A stretch of 60,984 nucleotides of DNA. It comes from Clostridiales bacterium (GTDB taxonomy: Bacteria > Bacillota > Clostridia > Saccharofermentanales > Saccharofermentanaceae). Location: positions 1-60,984 of the forward strand of contig JAFZZM010000007.1 of NCBI GenBank assembly GCA_017615755.1. The letters run 5' to 3'. Positions 25,945-34,406 of the stretch are shown here, one piece after another (positions within the stretch are counted from its first letter, which is position 1; each line of letters begins with the position of its first letter). The notes beneath the pieces were generated by a model. It was not told the origin of the DNA. It worked only from the letters and a program-made list of their open reading frames with translations, and did no database searches. A program made the translations under genes and the position numbers.

Positions 25945-26856
25945 ATGACAGAAACTATTCTGAATAACAAAAACGTGAAAGCCCATTCTTGTCCGACTTG
26001 TGGCGGACAGCTCAAGACCAATTTCGAGCTTGGCATGTACGAATGTCCTTTTTGCGGGGTGAACTTCGACTATGAATATTTCCGTGAGGACGACGTGCTC
26101 AAGAAAGGCTACGAGGCTCTCGAAAAGGGCGAATTCTCCAGCGCCAAAGACGCGTTTTCGTTCATGCTTACCAAAGAGCCGCATAACTTTATGGCGCTTC
26201 GTGGCAAGATCTTCGCTATCTCTCACATCAGCAACTTCAAGGATCTCGAGAAGGCCGACGCTTTCAAGAACATTCATTACAGCGTGACAGACTGTGAGGA
26301 TGCGATCATGGCCGCCGATCCGCAAGACCGTGAATACTTCACCGAGTTACAGGCGCTGCTTTCCAAGGCACAGCGTCTTTCTGAATGCGACAAGGAGAAT
26401 CAGGCCGTCCTCGAAAAAAGAAAGAAACTTGGCGGGGAACTGAAAAACCTTTCTTACCATGTGGAGCAGAACTATGTCACGACTAGAGATGGCAAACAAC
26501 ATCCGAAGGATGTCATCAAGACATGTATCGTCGGAGCAATCCTGGTTTTCGTTATTGATATGGTACCCGGACTTGGTCTCTTACTCGATGGAAGCGTAAA
26601 GGGAACTATTATTGTCCTGCTTGCCACACTTGGGTTGATCGGCATTATGGCTCTGATCACGGCGATCATTGTCGCACCAAAACTAAGCAGGATCAAGAAG
26701 ATCGAAGCGCAGATGGCGGAAATCAATAACGAGATCGACACGACGATCGCCTCGCAGATCAAGGAGATCGACAGCAAGACCTCGGAAGAGAAAAGAGAAT
26801 TCAGAAATCATTATCTCTTCCTGAGAAAGATCGAAAAAGCAAACGGCACCTTTTAA
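25945..26856 (+). CDS. Zinc-ribbon and membrane protein with coiled coil
   Basis: A 303-residue protein with no family name I recognise. Cys16, Cys19, Cys34 and Cys37 (SCPTCGG, ECPFCG) form an N-terminal zinc ribbon. Residues about 45-150 look like TPR-type helices (VLKKGYEALEKGEFSSAKDAF), followed by a short coiled coil, two membrane helices (about 193-210 and 218-245) and a charged C-terminal coiled coil. GGAAGGAG lies before the ATG at 25945, and TATAAT at 25906-25911 is a likely -10 box. It is one of several zinc-ribbon proteins within 13 kb. Confidence 0.65.
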   Translation: MTETILNNKNVKAHSCPTCGGQLKTNFELGMYECPFCGVNFDYEYFREDDVLKKGYEALEKGEFSSAKDAFSFMLTKEPHNFMALRGKIFAISHISNFKDLEKADAFKNIHYSVTDCEDAIMAADPQDREYFTELQALLSKAQRLSECDKENQAVLEKRKKLGGELKNLSYHVEQNYVTTRDGKQHPKDVIKTCIVGAILVFVIDMVPGLGLLLDGSVKGTIIVLLATLGLIGIMALITAIIVAPKLSRIKKIEAQMAEINNEIDTTIASQIKEIDSKTSEEKREFRNHYLFLRKIEKANGTF

Positions 26857-26875
26857 GTGATGTCAGGGGAGTGTT

Positions 26876-28627
26876 TCAGTCAAAAGAATACTTAGCAGTA
26901 TAATCCTGGATGTAGCGCTCGAAATCAGGCGAGCGCTTCTCTTTTATTTTTCCAAGATACATATGTGTGTCGAAGGAGCCGGTGTCGAGTTCGATCAGAG
27001 CAACGGCAATGTTGGAGCACTGGTCGGAGACCCGTTCGAGGCAGGTGATGAGGTCGTTGAACACAAAGCCGTGTTCGATCGTACACTGGCCCTGCTGGAC
27101 GCGCTCGACGTGGCGGAGTTTCATCTCATCGCAGAGGGTATCGATGACTTCCTCGAGTGGCTCGACGCGCTGTGCCAGAGCGATGTCCTCGTTTATGAAT
27201 GCGGTGACCGTGTTATGCAGATTGTCACGGACCGCTGAAATGAGGATCGACAGTTCTTTTTTTGCGTCATCGGTAAACGCCAGATTCTTGTCGTGGATCT
27301 CCATGGCGCTCTTGGCGATAGTCACGGCGTGGTCGGAGATACGCTCGAAATCCGAGAGTGTGTGCAGGAACTTCGAGACTTCAAGGTTTTGCTTCTCGGA
27401 GAGTTCTCGTCCGGTGAGCTTGGCGAGGTAGGAACCGAGTGCGTCTTCGTAACGGTCGCCGGCATCCTCAAGCTCTTCGACATGGTTAAATCCGTCTTCA
27501 CTGTAATTGGAGATGAGACCGGAGGCAGCCTCGATGGCTTTCTCGGCTTCGCGGGCCATATCGCAGATCGTGGCTTTACTTTGTTCGATAGCCAGAGCCG
27601 GGTGAGTCAGGAAGCGTTCCTCCAGTTTGAGAGCCGGATCATTGGGTTCATTCTTGGAAGGAACGAAGATGTTGGCGACAGCTTCGAGTACATCTACGAA
27701 AGGAGCAAGTACCAGAAGGATCGAGAAACGCAGGATCGTATTTACAAGAGCGAGTGTTACGGGATTGACGGTATTTGCCAGAAATTCAAAATGGAAGATC
27801 GCATCGCAGATATAGAAGATCGAGGAGCATACCATAACGCCCATGAACGAAGCAACCAGATAGCTTACCGCTGTTCTTCGGCCGTTGACGCTGGCGCCGA
27901 GGGCGGAGAGAAGGACCGGGACAGAAGCACCGATTGCGATGCCCATGAGAAGCGGAAGTCCGGAGCCAAGCGTGATCGCACCAGTCAGGGAGAGGGCCTG
28001 GAGGATACCTACGGCAGCGGATGCAGATTGCAGAAGTGCCGAGAACACGAGGCCGATGAGGATACCCATAAGCGGGTGGGTCATGGAAGTCAGAAGGGAT
28101 GTGAACCATGGCTGGGTGCCGAGGTTTGAAACGGCGGAGCTCATGCTGCTCATACCGAACATCAGGACGGCAAATCCCATCATGATGTCGCCGATGTGAC
28201 GGTGGATCTTCTTCTTGCAGAACATACGGAAGATGATGCCGACGACGGCGATGACGCCGGTCAGTGTGGCGGTGGAGAAGAGGCTTGTCAATCCGGAACC
28301 GCTGTCAATGTAGCTTAAGCAGATGATCCAGCCGGTGATGCTGGTGCCGAGGATAGCGCCGAGGATGACACGGATCGCCTGCTTCATCTTCATCATGCCG
28401 GAGTTTACGAAACCGACGACCATGACGGATGTCGCGGACGAGGACTGAATGGCGGCGGTGACGAAGGTGCCGAGAAGGATCCCACGTAGCGGTGTGCCGG
28501 CCAGACGGTAAAGAATCGGCTCGAGTTTGTTGCCGGAAACTTTTTTCAGACCGTCACCCATAAGGGTCATGCCGAATAAGAATAGAGCGATACCGGATAA
28601 TAGACTTACTATTTCAGAAATTCCCAT
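26876..28627 (-). CDS. Na/Pi cotransporter family protein with PhoU-like domain
   Basis: A 583-residue protein. Residues about 1-310 are a bundle of eight or nine membrane helices with the duplicated family motif (GTFVTAAIQSSSATSVMVVG and later GLVFSALLQSASAAVGIL), the QSSS loops that line the transport path. Residues about 340-560 are soluble helices of PhoU type (LEDAGDRYEDAL, FERISDHAVTIA, CLERVSDQCSNIA). It probably takes up phosphate with sodium. It is divergent from a PhoB/PhoR-like pair across a phased GTTAAA array, which supports control by phosphate. ACTCCT on the plus strand (28634-28639) is its ribosome binding site. Confidence 0.9.
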   Translation of the reverse strand: MGISEIVSLLSGIALFLFGMTLMGDGLKKVSGNKLEPILYRLAGTPLRGILLGTFVTAAIQSSSATSVMVVGFVNSGMMKMKQAIRVILGAILGTSITGWIICLSYIDSGSGLTSLFSTATLTGVIAVVGIIFRMFCKKKIHRHIGDIMMGFAVLMFGMSSMSSAVSNLGTQPWFTSLLTSMTHPLMGILIGLVFSALLQSASAAVGILQALSLTGAITLGSGLPLLMGIAIGASVPVLLSALGASVNGRRTAVSYLVASFMGVMVCSSIFYICDAIFHFEFLANTVNPVTLALVNTILRFSILLVLAPFVDVLEAVANIFVPSKNEPNDPALKLEERFLTHPALAIEQSKATICDMAREAEKAIEAASGLISNYSEDGFNHVEELEDAGDRYEDALGSYLAKLTGRELSEKQNLEVSKFLHTLSDFERISDHAVTIAKSAMEIHDKNLAFTDDAKKELSILISAVRDNLHNTVTAFINEDIALAQRVEPLEEVIDTLCDEMKLRHVERVQQGQCTIEHGFVFNDLITCLERVSDQCSNIAVALIELDTGSFDTHMYLGKIKEKRSPDFERYIQDYTAKYSFD

Positions 28628-28663
28628 ATATTTACTCCTCCACTATTACTTTATGGCCGCCGT

Positions 28664-28715
28664 GTTAAATCCTTGACCAGGTTTATGTTAAATGCACGTT
28701 AAACGATACGTTTTG
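28664..28715. promoter_or_regulatory. Candidate Pho box (phased GTTAAA repeats)
   Basis: GTTAAA occurs at 28664-28669, 28687-28692 and 28698-28703, with a related GTTTTG at 28710-28715. The steps are 23, 11 and 12 bases, so the hexamers fall on one face of the helix. PhoB/PhoP-class regulators bind direct repeats of TTAACA/TTAAA-type hexamers at 11-base spacing. The array lies between the divergent phosphate transporter and the response-regulator gene and could act on either. Confidence 0.6.
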
Positions 28716-28775
28716 TAGGCGGAAGTATTGTTATTCGTAATATTTCTTTGTTAAGATGAAACTGAGGTGAGAATC

Positions 28776-29447
28776 GTGATCTACATGCTTGAAGACGATG
28801 AAAGTATCCGCAAACTGGTTATCTATGCACTGGAGAGCCAGGGCTTTCAGGCGGAAGGATTTGAGACTCCGGAGAGATTCTGGGAGGCAATGAGAAAGAG
28901 TGAACCGGAACTGGTTCTTCTGGACATCATGCTCCCGGGAGAAGGCGGGATCTCGATTTTAAAGCGTCTTCGTAATAATCTTTCGACAGCGGAGATCCCG
29001 GTGATCATCTTAACTGCGAAGAACACGGAATACGACCGTGTCGAAGGCCTCGATGCCGGCGCAGATGACTATATTTCCAAACCTTTCGGTATGATGGAAC
29101 TGGTCGCACGTGTCCGTGCGGTATTGCGCCGCCGTTCTTCCGCGCCAAAAGCATCGGAGTACCGTTGGAACGAACTGTACATCTGCCAGGATAAACACGA
29201 AGTGAAGGTGGGCGACGAAGAGGTTGCCCTGACATATAAGGAATTCACGTTGCTTTGTCTTCTGATCGAAAACCGCGGTCTGGTCATGACGAGAGAAGTG
29301 CTTCTCGACAAGATCTGGGGACTGGGTGCAGAAAGAGAAAACCGTACGCTGGACGTGCATATCCGTACGCTCCGGGCCAAGCTCGGAAATGCGGGGACAT
29401 ATATCCAGACCGTGCGAGGAGTCGGATATCGTTTTGTGGAGGAATAG
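28776..29447 (+). CDS. PhoB/PhoP-like response regulator (OmpR family)
   Basis: A 223-residue regulator. The receiver domain (1-115) has the acidic pocket EDD (6-8), the phosphoacceptor Asp50 (VLLDIMLPG) and the conserved Lys in DDYISKPFG. The C-terminal winged helix (about 125-223) has the OmpR-type ending TLDVHIRTLRAKLG and TVRGVGYRF. The start is taken as GTG 28776, six bases after the perfect AGGTGA ribosome binding site; GTG 28767 overlaps that site. Three bases separate its stop from the kinase gene. Phosphate sensing is inferred from the neighbouring transporter and Pho-like box. Confidence 0.85.
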   Translation: MIYMLEDDESIRKLVIYALESQGFQAEGFETPERFWEAMRKSEPELVLLDIMLPGEGGISILKRLRNNLSTAEIPVIILTAKNTEYDRVEGLDAGADDYISKPFGMMELVARVRAVLRRRSSAPKASEYRWNELYICQDKHEVKVGDEEVALTYKEFTLLCLLIENRGLVMTREVLLDKIWGLGAERENRTLDVHIRTLRAKLGNAGTYIQTVRGVGYRFVEE

Positions 29448-29450
29448 TCT

Positions 29451-30824
29451 ATGATCAAGACAATCTTTCGGAACACATTTCTAGTCGGCCTGTCTGTTCT
29501 GCTTGTGTGCGGTGTGCTTTTCTTCGGGCTTCAGTATAAGCAGACGATGGATGAAACATATAGCGCGCTTCAGCAGGAAGCCGTTTATGCGGAAAAAGGA
29601 CTCATGATCGGTGGGGATGAGTACCTCAAGAAGTTAGGTGATGTAAACCGTATTTCATGGATCGATAAGGAAGGAAATATCCTCTACGATAGTGTTTCTC
29701 CGATTCCGACGGCGAACCAGAAGGATTGTCCGGAGGTCAAGTCAGCGATCGAAGACGGAGAAGGACAGGGGATCCGTAAGTCTGAGACCAGTGGCGTGCA
29801 GACCATGTACTATGCCAGAAAATGTGAAGACGGAACGATCCTTCGTCTCAGCCGTCCGCTCAGCGCCGTGCGTTACGCCCTCTATGCCGTAAGTCCGGTA
29901 TTGTGGGTGCTGGTTCTGGTCCTCATGATCTCCGTCGTGCTTGCATTCCGAGTAGCGAAGCAGATCGTACGTCCGATCAATGAACTCGACATCGATCATC
30001 CGGAATCAAATACGTATCCGGAGCTTTCGCCGCTTATCCAGAAGATCCGTGAACAGAAACTCCTGATCCAGGAGGAAGTCTCTCAGCGTGAAGCACTCCG
30101 CCGTGAGTTCTCGGCCAATGTTTCGCATGAGCTGAAGACCCCACTGACATCCATCTCCGGCTTTGCCGAGCTGATGTCCAAGGGTGTCGTTCCACCCGAA
30201 AAAGTGCAGGAGTTTTCTTCCGATATCTACAAAGAATCCCAGCGTCTCATGATGCTGATCGAAGACATTATCAAGCTGTCGAAGCTGGACGAGGAGGGTA
30301 TCGGACCGGAACGCGAGAACGTCGATCTGTACGAGCTTTCCGCGGAAGTTCTGGACAGTCTTAAACCGACGGCCTCCAAGACCAACATCAAACTGGAGAT
30401 GAAGGGAGAGCATGCGGAAGTGTCCGGTGTATACCAGCTCCTTTCCGAGATGGTCTATAACCTCTGCGACAACGCGATCAAGTATAACCGTCCGGGTGGA
30501 AAAGTAGAAGTCGACGTTCACTCTACTGACGATAAAGTGATCCTTTCTGTATCTGACACCGGCATCGGCATCCCGAAAGCTCATCAGAAACGCGTGTTCG
30601 AGCGCTTTTACCGCGTGGACAAGAGCCACTCGAAAGAAATCGGCGGTACAGGTCTCGGCCTTTCTATCGTGAAGCACGGTGCCCAGTTCCATAACGCTGA
30701 AGTAAGCCTCGAGAGTGAACTCGGAGAAGGCACGAAGATCACGATGGAATTCCCGAAGCCCGGTCCGGCAGCGCCGAAGGAAGAAGAATCCTCTGAAGCA
30801 AAAGCCGAAACCGAGAAGGAATAA
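29451..30824 (+). CDS. PhoR-like sensor histidine kinase
   Basis: A 457-residue membrane kinase. One N-terminal helix (about 7-27), an extracytoplasmic domain (about 30-140), a second helix (about 148-168), then a short linker. The dimerisation domain has His near residue 226 (SANVSHELKTPLTSISG), and the ATPase domain has the N box (YNLCDNAIKYN), the G boxes (SDTGIGIP, GTGLGLSIV) and the F box. The acidic C-terminal tail of about 25 residues (EEESSEAKAETEKE) is extra. It forms a tight operon with the response regulator and probably phosphorylates it. Confidence 0.88.
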   Translation: MIKTIFRNTFLVGLSVLLVCGVLFFGLQYKQTMDETYSALQQEAVYAEKGLMIGGDEYLKKLGDVNRISWIDKEGNILYDSVSPIPTANQKDCPEVKSAIEDGEGQGIRKSETSGVQTMYYARKCEDGTILRLSRPLSAVRYALYAVSPVLWVLVLVLMISVVLAFRVAKQIVRPINELDIDHPESNTYPELSPLIQKIREQKLLIQEEVSQREALRREFSANVSHELKTPLTSISGFAELMSKGVVPPEKVQEFSSDIYKESQRLMMLIEDIIKLSKLDEEGIGPERENVDLYELSAEVLDSLKPTASKTNIKLEMKGEHAEVSGVYQLLSEMVYNLCDNAIKYNRPGGKVEVDVHSTDDKVILSVSDTGIGIPKAHQKRVFERFYRVDKSHSKEIGGTGLGLSIVKHGAQFHNAEVSLESELGEGTKITMEFPKPGPAAPKEEESSEAKAETEKE

Positions 30825-30917
30825 AAGTCTCCCGGCGGGAGACCCGGTCCGTTCTTTTTCCCCGTATACTTTAGCCAAGATCAGATTGTATAATGTATGC
30901 ATAAGGAGGGAACGGCT

Positions 30918-32123
30918 ATGGCAGAGTTGAAGTGCCCGCATTGCGGACAAGCATTTACAGTAGATGATACGGAATTAAGTTCGATCGTGCAGCAGATCCG
31001 GGACAAGGAGTTCGAGAAGGATCTGAATGCGCGGGTCAATGACCTGCAGAAGCATCTGACCGAGAAGCATGAGCTGGAGATGGAAGCGCAGGAGAACGAG
31101 ATCCGTCTTTCCGTCAAAGATGCCCACGAGAAGGAGATCCAGGACCTGAAGGATCAGCTTCGTGCGGCCGAAGACAAGGCAAAAGATCTGCAGAGCCGGA
31201 TCGATGCGAACAAGGACAAAACGCGTATCGAAGTACTCGAAGCCGTGAAGAAGGTCGAGGAAGAGAAGCATGATCTGGAGAATGCCCTTGCGAAGGAAAA
31301 AGAACTCGGCAAGGCGCTTCTTACGCAGAAGGATGAGGAGATTGCTTTCTATAAGGATATGAAGGCGAGAATGTCGACAAAGATGGTCGGCGAGTCCCTC
31401 GAGCAACACTGCGAGATCCAGTTCAACCAGCTGCGTCCGACCGCATTTAAGAACGCCTATTTCGAGAAGGACAACGATGCAAGGACAGGAAGTAAAGGTG
31501 ACTTCATCTACCGCGAATGTGATGAGAATGGTGTCGAGATCATCTCGATCATGTTCGAGATGAAAAACGAGATGGATACGACCGCGACCAAGCATAAGAA
31601 CGAGGACTTCTTTAAGGAACTGGACAAGGACAGACGCGAGAAGGACTGCGAGTATGCCGTTCTGGTATCGCTTCTCGAGAGCGACAATGAGCTCTATAAC
31701 AGCGGTATCGTGGACGTTTCCTATAAGTACGACAAGATGTATGTGGTGCGCCCGCAGTGCTTCATTCCGATCATCACGATCCTTCGTAATGCTGCTCTCA
31801 ATGCGCTGACCTACAAGCAGGAACTGGCGGTCGCGAGAAACCAGAATATCGACATCACGAATTTCGAAGATTCGCTCATGCAGTTCAAGAACGACTTCAG
31901 CCGCAACTACGAACTGGCGCACTCGCATTTCGACAAGGCCATTGAGGAGATCGACAAGACGATCGATCATCTGCAGAAGGTCAAGAAGGAACTCACCGGT
32001 TCGGACAAGCAGTTATATCTGGCAAATAAGAAGGTGGACGATGTCACGATCAAGAAACTGACGAAAGGCAATCCCACCATGCAGGCGAAATTTGACGCCC
32101 TGAAGGATGCAAAAGAGGAGTGA
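30918..32123 (+). CDS. DUF2130 domain protein
   Basis: A 401-residue soluble protein. It starts with a short zinc-ribbon-like element (CPHCGQAF), continues as a long charged coiled coil (about 20-155), and then has the conserved DUF2130 domain (about 160-330: KMVGESLEQHCEIQFNQLR, GSKGDFIYRE, then FEMKNEMD). The C-terminal region is again helical. DUF2130 resembles the restriction-endonuclease-like fold, but its job is unknown. The ATG at 30918 is nine bases after AAGGAGGG, and a TATAAT at 30889-30894 lies upstream. Confidence 0.85.
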   Translation: MAELKCPHCGQAFTVDDTELSSIVQQIRDKEFEKDLNARVNDLQKHLTEKHELEMEAQENEIRLSVKDAHEKEIQDLKDQLRAAEDKAKDLQSRIDANKDKTRIEVLEAVKKVEEEKHDLENALAKEKELGKALLTQKDEEIAFYKDMKARMSTKMVGESLEQHCEIQFNQLRPTAFKNAYFEKDNDARTGSKGDFIYRECDENGVEIISIMFEMKNEMDTTATKHKNEDFFKELDKDRREKDCEYAVLVSLLESDNELYNSGIVDVSYKYDKMYVVRPQCFIPIITILRNAALNALTYKQELAVARNQNIDITNFEDSLMQFKNDFSRNYELAHSHFDKAIEEIDKTIDHLQKVKKELTGSDKQLYLANKKVDDVTIKKLTKGNPTMQAKFDALKDAKEE

Positions 32124-32156
32124 TTTCCTCCGAAGACTTAATCCAAGTAAGAAAAA

Positions 32157-32228
32157 TACGCCGCTGAACAAGTGCTCGCAAAGCAGAATTAGACGCATGC
32201 AAAAGCACTTCCGCGGCGCTCTTTTTCC
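32157..32228 (+). terminator. Terminator after the DUF2130 gene
   Basis: Outer stem CGCCGC (32159-32164) with GCGGCG (32213-32218) and inner stem AGTGCT (32171-32176) with AGCACT (32204-32209), then CTCTTTTT. The loop of 27 bases is long for a simple terminator but the T run follows directly. Confidence 0.6.
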
Positions 32229-32293
32229 TTGAAGAGAGACCGCAAAAATGGTAAAGTATTGTTGATACAAATTTATTGTTTGGGAGGTTTTGT

Positions 32294-33514
32294 ATGGGAC
32301 TTTTTGATAAGAAATTCTGCGATTTCTGCGGAAACAAGATCGGACTTTTGGGCAACAAAAAACTTGAGGATGCGAACATGTGTAAGGAGTGCGCATCGAA
32401 GCTTTCTCCTTGGTTCAGCGAGCGTCGTCACAGCACAAAGGCAGATATTGATGCACAGCTTCAGTATCGTGAACAGAACAAGTCAGCAGTCGCTGCTTTT
32501 AACGCAACAAAGACGATCGGCCGTAATACAAAGCTTATCCTCGATGAGAATGCCAGAAAATTCATGGTAACCAGTGCAAGCGATATCCACGCAGCGAATC
32601 CGGACGTACTCGATTATTCTCAGGCTCTGGGTTGTGATCTCGACGTTAAGGAGAGCAGAAACGAGATCCGTCGTACAGACAGCACAGGTAAGTCTGTAAG
32701 CTACAATCCTCCGCGTTATGAATACTCCTACGATTTCCACTGCACGATCCGTGTCAGCCACCAGTATTTTGACGAGATGACATTCTCTCTGTCGAATGGT
32801 TACATCAAGACCGGTGAGCAGCCGATGGGCGTGATGGGCGGAAACGGCGGATGGACCGTATCCCACTCCGGTATCGGTCTTCATAACAACAATATCGACA
32901 AGTACTACGAGTGCATGAATATGGGTAATGAGATCAAGGCCGCGATCGACATGATGCGTGGTGCGGCTCCGGCTTCTGCCGGCAATATGCCGTTTAACCC
33001 TAATGATCCCAATAGCGTGGCTATGGCATTGCAGCAGGCTCAGCAGCAGGCAATGGCAGCGGCTCAGCAGAATGGTCTTGGCGCCGCCGGTATGGGTATT
33101 GGCGTGGTGGGAGCTATGGCCGGTATGCCGATGCAGCAGGGAATGCCGATGCAGCAGGGCTACGGAATGCCGCAGCAGCAGTTCGGTCAGCCGCAGCAGT
33201 TCGCACAGCAGGGTATGCCGCAGCAGTACGGTCAGCCGCAGCAGTTCGCTCAGCAGGGTATGCCACAGCAGTACGGCCAGCCGCAGCAGTTCGCTCAGCA
33301 GGGCATGCCGCAACAGTATGGCCAGCCGCAGCAGTTTGCTCAGCAGGGTATGCCTCAGCAGCAGTTCGGTCAGCCACAGCAGTTCGCTCAGCAGGGTATG
33401 CAGGGCGGCATGGGCGCAGCAATCGGCCAGCAGGTAACCTGCCCGGCTTGTCAGGCAACAACCGCGATCGGACCTGACGGATGCTGCGGATTCTGCGGAA
33501 CACGTATCGTATAA
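32294..33514 (+). CDS. DUF4428-type zinc-ribbon protein with Gln-rich repeat domain
   Basis: A 406-residue soluble protein. Cys9, Cys12, Cys30 and Cys33 ([16 protein letters not shown]) form the N-terminal DUF4428-type zinc ribbon. Residues about 60-235 are a folded alpha/beta domain. Residues about 240-375 are of low complexity: an Ala/Gln/Met-rich stretch followed by tandem copies of a 15-residue unit, [15 protein letters not shown]. The end (about 382-402, CPACQATTA and CCGFCG) is a second zinc ribbon. A Gln/Tyr/Gly/Met-rich disordered domain between folded ends is prion-like in composition. TGGGAGG precedes the ATG at 32294. Function unknown. Confidence 0.75.
   Translation: MGLFDKKFCDFCGNKIGLLGNKKLEDANMCKECASKLSPWFSERRHSTKADIDAQLQYREQNKSAVAAFNATKTIGRNTKLILDENARKFMVTSASDIHAANPDVLDYSQALGCDLDVKESRNEIRRTDSTGKSVSYNPPRYEYSYDFHCTIRVSHQYFDEMTFSLSNGYIKTGEQPMGVMGGNGGWTVSHSGIGLHNNNIDKYYECMNMGNEIKAAIDMMRGAAPASAGNMPFNPNDPNSVAMALQQAQQQAMAAAQQNGLGAAGMGIGVVGAMAGMPMQQGMPMQQGYGMPQQQFGQPQQFAQQGMPQQYGQPQQFAQQGMPQQYGQPQQFAQQGMPQQYGQPQQFAQQGMPQQQFGQPQQFAQQGMQGGMGAAIGQQVTCPACQATTAIGPDGCCGFCGTRIV
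33129..33410 (+). repeat. In-frame tandem repeat coding Gln-rich units
   Basis: A core unit of 45 bases coding [15 protein letters not shown] is repeated about five times with silent changes and some shorter or Q-expanded units (GMPMQQ at the start, QQQFG near both ends). The length is a multiple of three throughout, so copy changes would lengthen or shorten the protein without breaking it. Confidence 0.85.
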
Positions 33515-33548
33515 TTCCCGTAACCATAAACGATTGAATCGAAATTTC

Positions 33549-33580
33549 ACGGGTGTCTCCAAGGAGGCACCCGTTTTTTG
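33549..33580 (+). terminator. Terminator after the Gln-rich protein gene
   Basis: ACGGGTG and CTCC (33549-33560) pair with GGAG and CACCCGT (33563-33574) around one mismatch and an AA loop, followed by TTTTTT. A typical intrinsic terminator. Confidence 0.9.
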
Positions 33581-33653
33581 CCTGAAAAAGAACTTTGTAT
33601 TATCATGAAATGAGTGTTAACACTGTTATAAATCCCGAAATGGAGGAACATGT

Positions 33654-34394
33654 ATGAGTCGTATCGTTTTCTTGGGAGACCTGCATGGAAACTACGTCGC
33701 AACTAAGGCGATGGAGGCGTATCTGGAGAAAATCAAGCCGGATCAGGTCTGGTTTTTAGGTGACGCCGTGGGAAAAGGACCCTCCAACGTGGAAACCTGT
33801 GACTGGGTCAAGGAGCACTGCGACTATTTCCTGAAGGGAAACTGGGACGAATGGATCTGCGAGTGCTTTTACGATAGGAATGCGGCGGAGCAGAATCCGT
33901 TCGCGAAAGAAAATCTGTTTTTTGCCGATCAGATCGGAGAAGAAAGACTCAACTGGCTGCATTCCCTGCCGCTGGAAGCGGAGATACTGATCAGCGGCAT
34001 CCGTTTCCGTCTGATCCACGGCCGTCCGGTCGACGATCTGTATCAGGGATACGATCCGGATGAGAAGTTCGAAAAGGGATTCCGTTCGAGTGACGGGAAG
34101 ACCATGTACGACGGACTGATCTGTGCGGACAGCCACCGTCCGTATGTGCGTTCCCTGCATGCCGGCTACGCCATCAACACGGGAAGTATCGGAAACAGCA
34201 TCGGTGTACCGCGCGCCCACGCTCTTCTTGTGGAAGGCGACCTGGATTCCGAGGAGATCACACCGATCAACTTTACTATCCTTTCCGTGCCGTACGATAA
34301 CGAAAAAGAAGCGCAGATCGCCCTTGCTACGGAGGGACTGCCTTTCGCAGAAGCTTTTGCAAACGAGGTACGGACAGGTATCTATTCGAGATAA
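33654..34394 (+). CDS. Metallophosphoesterase family protein
   Basis: A 246-residue calcineurin-like phosphoesterase. The metal-binding motifs are in order: FLGDLHGN (D-x-H), WFLGDAVGKGP (GD), LKGNWDEW (GN, with Asp for the usual His/Glu region), then LIHGRP and the late NTGSIGNS. Relatives of this size cleave phosphodiesters or dinucleoside polyphosphates (YfcE/Ap4A-like). It lies 12 bases ahead of the galactokinase gene, so they are co-transcribed. AATGGAGGAACATGT precedes the ATG. Confidence 0.85.
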   Translation: MSRIVFLGDLHGNYVATKAMEAYLEKIKPDQVWFLGDAVGKGPSNVETCDWVKEHCDYFLKGNWDEWICECFYDRNAAEQNPFAKENLFFADQIGEERLNWLHSLPLEAEILISGIRFRLIHGRPVDDLYQGYDPDEKFEKGFRSSDGKTMYDGLICADSHRPYVRSLHAGYAINTGSIGNSIGVPRAHALLVEGDLDSEEITPINFTILSVPYDNEKEAQIALATEGLPFAEAFANEVRTGIYSR

Positions 34395-34406
34395 AAGAGG
34401 GAAGCC

